From assembly GCF_002953255.1 (NCBI RefSeq), contig NZ_CP026498.1, positions 1,295,645-1,359,644 of the forward strand: a stretch of 64,000 nt of DNA, read 5' to 3'. The notes under the pieces were generated by a model, which saw only the letters and a list, made by a program, of their open reading frames with translations, had not been told where the DNA came from and did not search any database. The stretch comes from Streptomyces sp. CB01881. Lineage in GTDB: Bacteria; Actinomycetota; Actinomycetes; Streptomycetales; Streptomycetaceae. Made by a program: the position numbers and the translations under genes. Shown here in pieces: positions 36,805-45,223 of this stretch (position 1 is its first letter; every line of letters begins with the position of its first letter).

Positions 36805-38721
36805 TCAGGGGAGCTTGCCGAGGGCCTTGGTCATCAGGGCCTCGGCCTGCCCTGCGGGTGGGAAGGGCCGCGACTCCGTCGCGAAGAACTCGACGAGGTA
36901 CCCGCCCTTGGCGGTGGTGACCTTGTCCACGACGGCGGGTGCGTAGGTGATGCCGTTCTCAGTACAGGTGTAGGTCTCACGACGGGCCACCACGTCGCCG
37001 CCGATCGCCGGAGCCGGCAGGGGCTTGACGGTCACCTCACAGCTCTGGGGATCGCCGCTGAACTTGATCTTCGCGGTGAACGACGGGCACCCGCTCAACT
37101 GGTCCCGGACGGCCTGCATCGTCCGGGCGATCTCGGCGGCGTCGGCCTCCTTGAGCTGCTCGTTGAACGAGTACCGCTCCGACGCACCGGCGGCCGACTT
37201 GTAGAAGAACTCCGCGGTGTCGTCCTGCGTGTGCTTCCAGCGGGTTTCCCGGTTGCGCGCCTCGCAGGGCCAGGTACCCCCGACGGGACGTCCGTAGCCC
37301 ATGTCCCCCGCGCCGGAGTTCTCGTAGTACCCGGACGGCATGTCGCTCTTGTGGAGCAGCTTCGCCCGGATCGTGTTGGTCTCGGAGAAGTAGGGCACGG
37401 CGAAGGCCACCCCCAGTGCGGCGGCCCCCGCGAGGAGCGACGCGGTGATCACCGGCCACGTCCGCCGCCGCGGCCGCCCCGCCGGGTCCGCCGGGTCCGC
37501 CGGGTCCGCCGGGTCCGCCGGGTCCGCCGGGTCCGCGACGGACACCTCGGGCACGGTGACGTGCGGTGCGGGCACTGCGGCGGGCAGGGTCGGCCCGGTG
37601 ACAGGCGGTACCGGCAGGGTCGGCCCGGTGACGGACTGCGCGGGAACGGTGGGCCCGGCGTACGCGTCGATGACGCCCGGAGCCCCGGCGCCGTCCGCCG
37701 CTGGTACGGGGGCGGGGGCCACCGGCTGTGGGGCCGGGGCCACCGGCCCGGTCACGAAGGCGGCGGGTGCGGGGGCGGCGGGTACGAAAGCAGCGGGTCC
37801 GGGAGCGGGAGCAGCGGGTCCGGGTGCGCCGACCGCCGGGACCGCCGGGACCGCCGGCCCGGGAACGGGCGCGACGGCCGCCCGGCCCAGCAGCGCGGCG
37901 GCCTCGTGGAAAGGGAGCCTGCGCAGCGGGTCCTTCGCCATCAGGCCCTCGATCACGGGCGCGAGCGCCCCCGCGCGCCGCGGAGGCGGCGCCTCGTCCG
38001 AGACGACGGCCAGCAGCGAGGCGGTCGGGGTGGCGCGCTGGAACGGGGACAGGCCCTCGACCGCCTGGTACAGCGAGACGCCGAGCGAGAAGAGGTCCCC
38101 GGCCGGCCCGTCGTCCTGGCCCTGGATCCGCTCGGGCGCCATGTACTCGATCGACCCGATGACGGCGCCGGTCGCGGTGAGCGCGGTGTCCTCGTGCCGC
38201 AGGGCGATGCCGAAGTCGGTGAGCAGCACCTGGCCGTCGTCGGCCAGCATGATGTTGGCCGGCTTCACGTCCCGGTGGACGATGCCCGCCGCGTGCGCCG
38301 CGCCCAGCGCCGACAACACCGCGGCACCGATCCGGGCCACCGTCTCCGGCGCCAGCGGTCCGCCCGCCGCCAGCCGGTCCGCGAGCGAGCCCCCGGTGAT
38401 CAGCTGCATCACCGTCCACGGCACGCCGTCCGCCACGAGCACGTCGTGCACCGCGACGACGTGCGGGTGGTCCCGCAGCCGGGCGGCGCTGCGGGCCTCC
38501 CGCTGCGCCCGGACCAGCCTCTCCTCGGCCTGGGCCGGACTCATCGAAGGGGCCAGCCAGACCTGCTTCACAGCGACGTCGACGTGCAGGGCGGTGTCGG
38601 TCGCCTGCCAGACCTGCCCGAACCCGCCGGCCCCCAGACGCCGGACCAGCCGGTATCGCCCGGCGATGACCAGCCCCTCGTACGCCCCTTCGCCCGCCAC
38701 CCCGTCGCCCACGGCTGCCAC
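36805..38721 (-). CDS. Transmembrane Ser/Thr protein kinase (PknB type) with extracellular sensor domain
   Basis: A 638-residue eukaryotic-like kinase. The kinase domain covers about 18-275: glycine loop LGAGGFGQVW, catalytic VAVKQV lysine, HRDVKPANIML and DFG (LLTDFGIALR), GSIEYMAPE activation segment. A Pro/Ala-rich juxtamembrane linker (about 280-425) ends in six tandem DPA repeats. One transmembrane helix (WPVITASLLAGAAALGVAFAV, about 433-453) leads to an extracellular domain of about 185 residues with paired cysteines (WPCEARN, SGCPSF, QSCEV, YTCTENG). PASTA domains are absent. GTG 38721 has GAGGGGG nine bases upstream. The ligand is unknown. Confidence 0.9.
   Translation of the reverse strand: MAAVGDGVAGEGAYEGLVIAGRYRLVRRLGAGGFGQVWQATDTALHVDVAVKQVWLAPSMSPAQAEERLVRAQREARSAARLRDHPHVVAVHDVLVADGVPWTVMQLITGGSLADRLAAGGPLAPETVARIGAAVLSALGAAHAAGIVHRDVKPANIMLADDGQVLLTDFGIALRHEDTALTATGAVIGSIEYMAPERIQGQDDGPAGDLFSLGVSLYQAVEGLSPFQRATPTASLLAVVSDEAPPPRRAGALAPVIEGLMAKDPLRRLPFHEAAALLGRAAVAPVPGPAVPAVPAVGAPGPAAPAPGPAAFVPAAPAPAAFVTGPVAPAPQPVAPAPVPAADGAGAPGVIDAYAGPTVPAQSVTGPTLPVPPVTGPTLPAAVPAPHVTVPEVSVADPADPADPADPADPADPAGRPRRRTWPVITASLLAGAAALGVAFAVPYFSETNTIRAKLLHKSDMPSGYYENSGAGDMGYGRPVGGTWPCEARNRETRWKHTQDDTAEFFYKSAAGASERYSFNEQLKEADAAEIARTMQAVRDQLSGCPSFTAKIKFSGDPQSCEVTVKPLPAPAIGGDVVARRETYTCTENGITYAPAVVDKVTTAKGGYLVEFFATESRPFPPAGQAEALMTKALGKLP
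37481..37534. repeat. 9-bp tandem repeat, six copies, inside kinase gene
   Basis: Six perfect copies of GCCGGGTCC encode six Asp-Pro-Ala triplets just inside the kinase membrane helix. Because the unit is a multiple of three, copy-number changes would alter linker length without shifting the frame. Confidence 0.9.
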
Positions 38722-39394
38722 CGCATACCCCCTCGTCGACCGGCGTCATGATAGCGACCGGCCGTCACTCCCCGGCCACGAAGGCCATGTTCACACCACC
38801 GGTGCCCGATTGAGCGGCGACATCGGTCAGCCGCCGCCACGGCCGGTCGTCGATCGACGTGGCTGCCGGCTGGGCGGTTCGAGCCGCCCGGCATCGAGTA
38901 TCCGAGGCCACCACTCGTGGCGGGTGAAGTGAACGAGCGTCACGGTCACCGCTGGAACCGACCAACCGGATCGTTGATCCGCTGCTGCCGTTCGCCCACC
39001 CGGTCGACGACCTGCACCGCTGTCACCACAACCGCGGCTGACCGAAGTCGCCATCGGCCAGACCGCCTTCACCGTGCGCGCGGACCGGATGGCCTCTCGC
39101 TGCCGCGCCACCCGGGCCGGCCCGGCGCTCAGCTGACGAGGTGACGAGGTGACGAGGTGACGAGGTGACCAGGTGACCGAGTGACCAGCTCAATCCGACA
39201 GGCAACGCCGGAGGCACCGGCGAGCGTTCAGTGACCCGGCGCGGCTCCCGGCTCCCGGCTCCCGGAGGCTGCGACCGGGACGTCGAGGCCCGCTCTGCCC
39301 TTCGGTGAGGCGTTCTGCGTCGTCCGAAAACCCCTTGCTCCCCGGTCCGCCCGCTTGGTGGGATGCAGGGGCTTCGACGGCGGGAGGGGACAGC
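38722..39394. other. Intergenic region with relic sequence and tandem repeats
   Basis: About 670 bases without a gene I can support. On the minus strand a short segment (about 38875-38940) reads TLVHFTRHEWWPRILDAG, which looks like the start of a real protein but is not continued. A second frame ends in a separate protein-like tail (SIDDRPWRRL...). This may be a decayed gene. An eight-base tandem tract lies at 39133-39188. Confidence 0.4.
39133..39188. repeat. 8-bp tandem repeat, seven copies
   Basis: Units of GTGACGAG type, seven in a row: the first has C for G at position 1, and the last three vary at two positions (GTGACCAG, GTGACCGA, GTGACCAG). Confidence 0.9.
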
Positions 39395-40402
39395 TTGGCG
39401 GTGTTCGGGTGTGCGGGTTGCGGTGCGGTCCTGACGGCGGCGGTGTCGGAGGTGGCGTTGCCGATCCACCTGGCCGACACCCACTGGGAGACGCTGCACC
39501 CGCCCTTGCTGGAGGCCGGGTCGTACGCCGTCGACCCCGCGTCGTACGGGCCGCCGTGGTGGCAGTGGGACGAGGTCGAGGCGCACGAGGCGGCGGAGCG
39601 AGGGCGCTTCGCACCGTTCGGCGCGCTGTCCGACGGACCGTCGGACACCGTTCTCCTCGCGCCTGGCGACATGCGCGGCACCAGGCTGATCCTCGAACGG
39701 GCCGGGGGCTACTGCAGGGGGATCGACGGGAGGGACGGGCCGAACCTTGCCTGCCTGGGCTGCGATCTGCCGGTCGGGACGAGGATGGACGACTGCGGGT
39801 ACTGGCAGGTCGTCCGGCTCGTCCCGCAGGCGGTCGTGCGGCTGCCCGGCCCGCCGGAGCGGCCGGTCATGGACTGGGCGGAGCTGCTGGCCGCCGGCGC
39901 GCTGTGGCACCGGCTCAGCGAGTACCGGGACATACCGGCGGGCGTGGCTCTCGCCCAGGTGGTGCTGGCCTCCGGGGGCGCGCCGGTCGAGGTGGCACCC
40001 GGGCCGGTCGCGGAGCTCCTCGGCCGGGCACTCGGCGCGCTGCTTCCCGCCGGGGAGAGCGCGAAGCGGCTCGACCTGGCGGGACCGGGGCTCGGCGAGC
40101 CGGCCGCTGACCTGGTGCTGGTGCCGGTCCATCCGCAGACCGGAGACATGTGGCAGCCGCAGGCCGGGGCGGTGCCGGTACCCATGGATGCCACGCTCTG
40201 GGCCGAGCTCGCCTTCCCGCCGCACCGGACCCGGCTGCCGGTCGTCGGCGGGCTGCCGGCAGGCGTGGAGCGGGACGACCCGCTGCCGCCGCACCCGTGG
40301 TACCCGTTCCAGCCATCCAGTGAGGCGTTCCGGTACACGCTCGCGCGGATTCCCGCCGTCAGGGAACCGTGGCTGCGGGCGATCTACGACCGAGGATGCT
40401 GA
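39395..40402 (+). CDS. Conserved hypothetical protein with N-terminal Cys pair
   Basis: A 335-residue protein of a type common in streptomycetes but without known function. The N-terminal VFGCAGCGAVLT and the later LACLGCDLPVGTRMDDCGYWQ hold Cys-X2-Cys pairs that could bind zinc. Other memorable segments are LLAPGDMRGTRLILERAGGYCRGIDGRDGPN and the C-terminal HPWYPFQPSSEAFRY. I start it at TTG 39395 because GGGAGGGG lies about nine bases upstream and family proteins begin just before the first Cys pair. GTG 39401 is the alternative. No signal peptide, and no operon partner is seen. Confidence 0.7.
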   Translation: MAVFGCAGCGAVLTAAVSEVALPIHLADTHWETLHPPLLEAGSYAVDPASYGPPWWQWDEVEAHEAAERGRFAPFGALSDGPSDTVLLAPGDMRGTRLILERAGGYCRGIDGRDGPNLACLGCDLPVGTRMDDCGYWQVVRLVPQAVVRLPGPPERPVMDWAELLAAGALWHRLSEYRDIPAGVALAQVVLASGGAPVEVAPGPVAELLGRALGALLPAGESAKRLDLAGPGLGEPAADLVLVPVHPQTGDMWQPQAGAVPVPMDATLWAELAFPPHRTRLPVVGGLPAGVERDDPLPPHPWYPFQPSSEAFRYTLARIPAVREPWLRAIYDRGC

Positions 40403-40439
40403 CCCGGCAGAGGTGGTGCGGACCCAGACGTCGGGTGCG

Positions 40440-40648
40440 ACGTGACCGGAATGGACGGTGAGTCCGATCCCCGGCAGGATCGCGGCGACGAGGAACACGC
40501 CGTAGTGGTAACCGACCTGGTACGCGGTGTCAGAGCCGCCACCAACGTCGCCGGAGAGCAGCGTGCGCAGTCCCAGCAGGCTGAGAAGGCCGACCAGGAC
40601 GAAGAGGGTGACCGCGGCCCCGCTCGTGCCCCCGGGCTCGGGCGGCAT
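40440..40648 (-). pseudogene. Possible truncated small membrane protein gene
   Basis: From an ATG at 40648 the minus strand reads MPPEPGGTSGAAVTLFVLVGLLSLLGLRTLLSGD and then YGVFLVAAILPGIGLTV, two convincing membrane helices in about 70 residues. No basic tail or stop follows. The frame instead continues antisense through the whole upstream hypothetical gene, so the natural 3' end appears lost. The ribosome binding site is weak. It could also be chance coding in GC-rich DNA. Confidence 0.35.
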
Positions 40649-40949
40649 CGACAGCAGTTCCCGCGGCGGGGGCGGTCGAGGGGCCGGTCGCAGTCCGACA
40701 GGGCTTTCCGCACGGCGACGGTTTCATCCGCTGCGGCGCGCGTTGGGCAGGTACGTGGCTTCCAGCCGCGCGGGAGCGCCGGCGGGGGCTCCTCCGGCTC
40801 CACCCCCGCCGGATCCGGCCCCGCCGGATCCAGCCAGTGGCCTTACTGGCATCCAAAGACGCGGGGACACCGTCCCCGCCTCCGGCGGTATGCGCCGACG
40901 CCACGCGGTCTGCGCCGCCGACCCGAACCGGCCGGAGCCGTTGCTCAGG

Positions 40950-41687
40950 TCAGCGAGGGCTGAGGAGGCAGAACTCATTGCCCTCCGGGTCGGCCAGAAC
41001 CGTCCAGGAGATGGCGGACTGGTCGATACCGGGGTCGGTGGCGCCCAGGGCGCGCAGCCGGGCCTCCTCGGCTGCCGGGTCGTCGCCGCGGTAGGGGCTG
41101 ATGTCCAGGTGGACGCGGTTCCACCCGCTCTTGGTGTCGGGGGTGCGGACGAACTCCAGGTAGGGGCCGACGCCTTGGGCGGAGCGCATGGTCGCGTGGT
41201 CGTCGGCGACCTCGTGCACCGTCCAGTCCATCGCCTCGCCCCAGAACCGGGCCATCGCCCGCGGGTCGGTGCAGTCGACCACCACCGCGGCGATCGGCCC
41301 GGTGTCCCGGTAGATCTCCCGGGGCTCCAGGACGCAGAACTCGTTGCCCTCCGGGTCGGCCATGACCGTCCAGGGGACGTCGCCCTGACCCACGTCGGCG
41401 AGCGTCGCGCCGAGATCCTTCAGGCGCGCAACCAACTCCGCCTGGTGGCCGGTCGAGGTGGTGGCCAGATCAAGGTGCACCCGGTTCTTCACCGTCTTGG
41501 GTTCCGGGCGGGCGACGATGTCGATGCAGACGGCCACGGGGTCGGGGTAGGCGAAGCCGATCGGTTCGAGGTTGGTCACGCCGGGGCCCTCGCTGTCGAC
41601 ACCCCAACCGAGTGCCTCCGCCCAGAACCGGCCGAGCACGGAATCGTCCTGGGCCTTCATATTGATCTGCACAAGTCGTGTTGCCAT
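40950..41687 (-). CDS. Two-domain VOC (glyoxalase/bleomycin-resistance) protein
   Basis: A 245-residue product made of two beta-alpha-beta-beta-beta modules of the vicinal-oxygen-chelate superfamily (about 1-120 and 125-245). Each ends in the same block, WTVMADPEGNEFCVL and WTVLADPEGNEFCLL. Glyoxalase-like VOC proteins of this type are common in actinobacteria and most have no known substrate. The start ATG 41687 (MATRLVQINMKAQDDS) is chosen because the first module begins there. Sequence upstream belongs to an antisense transposase relic, so the promoter may have been remodelled. Confidence 0.85.
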   Translation of the reverse strand: MATRLVQINMKAQDDSVLGRFWAEALGWGVDSEGPGVTNLEPIGFAYPDPVAVCIDIVARPEPKTVKNRVHLDLATTSTGHQAELVARLKDLGATLADVGQGDVPWTVMADPEGNEFCVLEPREIYRDTGPIAAVVVDCTDPRAMARFWGEAMDWTVHEVADDHATMRSAQGVGPYLEFVRTPDTKSGWNRVHLDISPYRGDDPAAEEARLRALGATDPGIDQSAISWTVLADPEGNEFCLLSPR

Positions 41688-41694
41688 GCAGCAG

Positions 41695-42060
41695 ATCCTA
41701 GAAGTCACCGCGGCCCGGGTCGCGCAAATCGAGATGGCGTTCGATGAGATCAAGAACCACCTCGGCGTCTCCGGCCCGCTCCGCTCCCGGACCGCCGACG
41801 GCATCCGCCAGGAGATCTGGGCCTTCCTGGCCGTCCACCACGCCCTGCGGAAGGTGATGCACACCGCCGCCACCAGCGGCCCGGCCGTCGATCCCGACCG
41901 CGTCTCCTAGCTGGCCGCTGTCCGGGTCATCCGCCGTACCGTCGTCGCCCAGGTCGCCACCCGCGCGCCGTCGAAGGCTCTCTGGCCCCCTGCCGCCACG
42001 TCCCCGGAATGTCCCCACCGGTGCCGTCCGCTCTGGCTTCCGTCCCGGACGCCGGTGACC
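41695..42060 (+). mobile_element. IS4-type transposase C-terminal relic
   Basis: Plus-strand frame reading VAQIEMAFDEIKNHL, LRSRTADGIRQEIWAFLAVHHALRKVM and DPDRVS matches the C-terminal domain of IS4-family transposases, including the (Y)-Glu-Ala-Phe-Asp-Glu-Ile-Lys region with the last catalytic acid. A TAG at 41908-41910 interrupts the frame, but similarity continues in the same frame (LAAVRVIRRTVVAQVATRAP) before fading near 42000-42060. The N-terminal two-thirds is absent. It abuts the VOC gene start. Confidence 0.7.
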
Positions 42061-42164
42061 CGTTTGGCGGAGACACTCGAATGCCTCATCTGGCAAGCGG
42101 TAAACAGTATTTGGTCCTACGTTGCCGTTCGAGGGGGTTACCCGACCGAGAGGTGAAGGACCTG

Positions 42165-42356
42165 ATGGCTGGCAAGTTCGAGCTGTACACCGACGAGACC
42201 GGCATGCACCGGTTCCGGCTCAAGGCGAGCAACGGCTCCGTCGTGGTCACCGGAGACCCGCAGGAGAGCCGGGACGACTGCATCAAGAGCATCGAGTCGA
42301 TCCGCAAGCTCGCGCCCTACGCGGAGCTCAAGGAATCGGCTGCCGGTCCGGCCTGA
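42165..42356 (+). CDS. DUF1508 (YegP-like) protein
   Basis: A 63-residue protein with a single YegP/DUF1508 repeat: FELYTDETGMHRFRLKASNGSVVVTG followed by SRDDCIKSIESIRKLAPYAEL. The fold is known from structural genomics; its function is not. ATG 42165 has GAAGGA five bases upstream. The open frame upstream comes from the IS4-type relic. A strong terminator follows at 42395. Confidence 0.88.
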   Translation: MAGKFELYTDETGMHRFRLKASNGSVVVTGDPQESRDDCIKSIESIRKLAPYAELKESAAGPA

Positions 42357-42394
42357 GCGGTCGGGCGCCCGCCGCCGACGGCGGGGTGAGGGCG

Positions 42395-42432
42395 GAACGC
42401 GGGTCGGCGGCACAAATCGCCGACCCGCGTTC
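42395..42432 (+). terminator. Hairpin terminator after DUF1508 gene
   Basis: A 15-bp perfect stem (42395-42409 with 42418-42432), eight-base loop, followed by GTTTGT. It separates the DUF1508 gene from the glycosyltransferase operon. Confidence 0.85.
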
Positions 42433-42489
42433 GTTTGTACGACAGATCCCTTTGGCCGCGTGCACGCCGGACCCGGACACAACTCAGGC

Positions 42490-43809
42490 ATGCGCGTCGC
42501 CATCGTCACCGAATCCTTCCCTCCCGAGGTCAACGGAGTCGCCCACAGCGTGCTGCGGACGGCCGAGCACCTGGTCCGCCGGGGCCACCAGCCACTCGTC
42601 ATCACCCCGGCCCCCGCGCGAGGCGCCGACTGCCCTCCGCACACCTTCGGGGCCGGACCGGCCGCAGCCGAACTGCCGGTCGTCCGCATCCCCTCCGTCC
42701 CGCTGCCCGGGTACCCGCAGGTGCGGATCGCCCTGCCCGGCCGGCAGCTCACCGCCGCCGTCGCCGGGCACCGGCCCGACCTGGTCCACCTGGCCAGCCC
42801 GTTCGTGCTCGGCGCACGCGGCATGCAGGCCGCCGCACGGCTCGGCGTCCCCGCCGTCGCCGTCTACCAGACCGACCTCGCCGGCTACGCGCACGCCTAC
42901 CGGGCCGGGTGCCGGCTCGGCGAGGCCGCCGCCTGGCACCGCATCCGCACCATCCACCGGGCCGCCGCCCGCACCCTCGCGCCGTCCACCCCGGCGGCGC
43001 AGGACCTCACCGCGCACGGCGTGCCCAGGGTCCGGCTCTGGCCGCGCGGGGTCGACTCGGTCCGCTTCCACCCGCGCCACCGCGACGAGGCGCTGCACCG
43101 GACGCTCGCCCCCGGCGGGGAGGTGCTGGTCGGGTACGTCGGCCGGCTCGCGCCCGAGAAGCGGGTCGACCTGCTGGCCGCCGCCTCGGCGCTGCCCGGG
43201 GTACGGGTCGTCGTCATCGGGGACGGGCCGTCCGCCGCCGGGCTCAGGGCCGCGATGCCCGGCGCGGTCTTCCTCGGCCGCCGGACCGGTGACGAGCTCG
43301 CCCGCTGCTTCGCCACCCTGGACGTGTTCGTGCACACCGGTCCGCTGGAGACCTTCTGCCAGACCATCCAGGAGGCGATGGCCAGCGGCGTCCCGGTGAT
43401 CGGCCCGGCCGTCGGCGGGCCGCTCGACCTCGTCGCCCACCACCGGACCGGCCTGCTGGTCCCGCCCCGGGACGGCGCCGCCGTCGCCCGGGCGGTCGGG
43501 ACCCTGGCCGCCGACGCCGCCCTGCGGGCCCGTTACGGGAACGCCGGGCGGGCGGAGGTGACCGCCCGTACCTGGGAGGCGGTCGGGGACCTGCTGCTGC
43601 GGCACTACGCGGAGGTGCTGGCGGAGCACCGGGAGGTCGCTCCGGCGGCGGCCGCCGAGGCCGCGCCGCCTGTACCGGCCGCACCGCCCGCGGTGCCTGT
43701 AACGGCTGTACCGCCCGCACCGCCTGTACCGCCCGCACCGCCCGCGGCGCCTGCCCCGGCCGTACCGGCCACGCCGGCCTCCCCGGTGGTGGAGGAGCTG
43801 ACGGCATGA
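42490..43809 (+). CDS. GT4 glycosyltransferase (MgtA/PimB-like)
   Basis: A 439-residue GT-B fold enzyme, first of a three-gene set. The N terminus MRVAIVTESFPPEVNGVAHSVLRTAEHL and the C-terminal donor-site block PLETFCQTIQEAMASGVPVI (E-X7-E) mark the alpha-mannosyltransferase type (MgtA/PimB-like) that extends glycolipids or phosphatidylinositol mannosides. VGRLAPEKRVDLL is the phosphate-binding region. The last ~60 residues are a Pro/Ala/Val repeat tail from GC-rich nucleotide repeats. The stop overlaps the next gene's ATG by four bases. Sugar and acceptor are inferred only. Confidence 0.87.
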   Translation: MRVAIVTESFPPEVNGVAHSVLRTAEHLVRRGHQPLVITPAPARGADCPPHTFGAGPAAAELPVVRIPSVPLPGYPQVRIALPGRQLTAAVAGHRPDLVHLASPFVLGARGMQAAARLGVPAVAVYQTDLAGYAHAYRAGCRLGEAAAWHRIRTIHRAAARTLAPSTPAAQDLTAHGVPRVRLWPRGVDSVRFHPRHRDEALHRTLAPGGEVLVGYVGRLAPEKRVDLLAAASALPGVRVVVIGDGPSAAGLRAAMPGAVFLGRRTGDELARCFATLDVFVHTGPLETFCQTIQEAMASGVPVIGPAVGGPLDLVAHHRTGLLVPPRDGAAVARAVGTLAADAALRARYGNAGRAEVTARTWEAVGDLLLRHYAEVLAEHREVAPAAAAEAAPPVPAAPPAVPVTAVPPAPPVPPAPPAAPAPAVPATPASPVVEELTA

Positions 43810-45080
43810 CCGGACACGGAGGCCCGCTGCGGATCGTCCGGGTGGCGAACTTCGTCACCCCCGTCTCCGGCGGACTGCGCACGGCGCTGCGCCACCTCGG
43901 GGCCGGCTACCGGGCCGCCGGGCACCTCCCGGTACTCGTGGTGCCAGGCGAGCGACGTACCGAGGAGGAGACCGAGCAGGGCCTGGTCGTCACCCTGCCC
44001 GGGCCCGTCCTGCCCGGCAGCGGCGGCTACCGGCTGCTCACCGACCGGCGGGCCGTCACCCACGAGCTCACCCGGCTCGCGCCCGACCGGCTGGAGGTGT
44101 CCGACCGCACCACCCTGCGCTGGACCGGCGGGTGGGCGCGGCGGCACGGCGTCCGCTCGGTCATGGTGTCGCACGAGAGCGCCGCCGGGCTGCTCCGCAC
44201 CTGGGGCCTGCCAGCCCCGCTCGCCGGGGCCGCCGCCGACCGGCTCAACGGCCTGACGGCGCGGGCGTACGACACCGTGGTCTGCACGACCGACTGGGCG
44301 GCGGCGGAGTTCCGCCGCCTGGGCGTGCGCAACCTGGCGCGCGCACCGCTCGGTGTGGACCTCACCGGGATGCGGCCCCCGACGGACGCGGAGCGGACGG
44401 CGGAACGGTCCCGGTACGCGGAGCCGGGGCAGGTGCTCCTGGTGCTCTGCTCGCGGCTCTCCACCGAGAAGCACCCCGAGCGGGCGCTCGACGCGCTCGC
44501 CGTGCTGCGCGCGCGCCGGGTCCCGGCCGTCCTCGTGGTGGCGGGCACCGGACCGCTCCGCCCGCGGCTCGCCGCCCGGGCCGCCCGGCTCCGGCTGCCC
44601 GTGCACTTCCTCGGGCACGTCGGCGGGCGCGACGCACTGGCCCGGCTGCTCGGCTGCGCCGACGTGGTGCTCGCCCCGGGACCGGTCGAGACCTTCGGGC
44701 TCGCCGCGATGGAGGCGCTCGCCTGCGGCACGCCGGTGGCGGTCAGCCGCTCCTCGGCGCTCCCCGGGCTGGTCGGGCCGGCAGGCGTGGCCGCCGCGGA
44801 CACCGGCGCGGGCTTCGCGGAGGCCGTCGCCACGCTGCTCGCCCGCCCCGAGGCGGCCCGGCGCCGTGCGGCGCGCGCCCAGGCGGAACAGTACGGCTGG
44901 CCCACCGCCGTCACCGCTTTCCTGGCCGCCCACGGCGCGAGGGCACACGGCACGGGGACGGACGACGCGGAGACGGACGGCACGGGGACGGACGGCAGGC
45001 GGGCCTTCGGCGCCGGAGGGGACACCGCCTCGACGTCCCGGGCGGGCGAGGCGTCCCGGGCAAGCGAGGCGGGCCGGTAG
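43806..45080 (+). CDS. GT4 glycosyltransferase, second enzyme
   Basis: A 424-residue GT-B enzyme translationally coupled (ATGA) to the upstream glycosyltransferase. The N terminus RIVRVANFVTPVSGGLRTALRHLG, CSRLSTEKHPERALDAL and the donor site PVETFGLAAMEALACGTPVAVS (E-X7-E) mark GT4. The two enzymes probably add successive sugars to one lipid or wall acceptor. The C-terminal tail is Gly/Thr/Asp and Ser/Arg-rich low complexity. Nested inverted repeats follow the stop. Confidence 0.87.
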   Translation: MTGHGGPLRIVRVANFVTPVSGGLRTALRHLGAGYRAAGHLPVLVVPGERRTEEETEQGLVVTLPGPVLPGSGGYRLLTDRRAVTHELTRLAPDRLEVSDRTTLRWTGGWARRHGVRSVMVSHESAAGLLRTWGLPAPLAGAAADRLNGLTARAYDTVVCTTDWAAAEFRRLGVRNLARAPLGVDLTGMRPPTDAERTAERSRYAEPGQVLLVLCSRLSTEKHPERALDALAVLRARRVPAVLVVAGTGPLRPRLAARAARLRLPVHFLGHVGGRDALARLLGCADVVLAPGPVETFGLAAMEALACGTPVAVSRSSALPGLVGPAGVAAADTGAGFAEAVATLLARPEAARRRAARAQAEQYGWPTAVTAFLAAHGARAHGTGTDDAETDGTGTDGRRAFGAGGDTASTSRAGEASRASEAGR

Positions 45081-45083
45081 CGC

Positions 45084-45187
45084 GTGGGAAGTCGGACGGG
45101 CCGACTTCTGTTCCGGGTGCCCCGGGGGTCGCTGCCCGGCGAGGCGAGGCAGGACCGGAGTGGGCGTCGGACCCGCCGACTTCCCAC
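45084..45187. repeat. Nested inverted repeats between glycosyltransferase and hydrolase genes
   Basis: GTGGGAAGTCGG at 45084-45095 can pair either locally with CCGACTTC (45101-45108, eight-bp stem) or distally with CCGACTTCCCAC (45176-45187, perfect 12-bp stem). The distal arm has its own local partner, GTCGG at 45166-45170. The mutually exclusive stems lie 37 bases before the SGNH hydrolase start. Confidence 0.7.
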
Positions 45188-45223
45188 TCCGGCGGTGAGG
45201 GACGCGGAGTCAGGAGGCAGGCA

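Noticed and set aside
39023..40648. A 541-codon minus-strand open frame
   Set aside because: Only its first ~70 residues look protein-like. The rest is antisense to the 39395-40402 gene.
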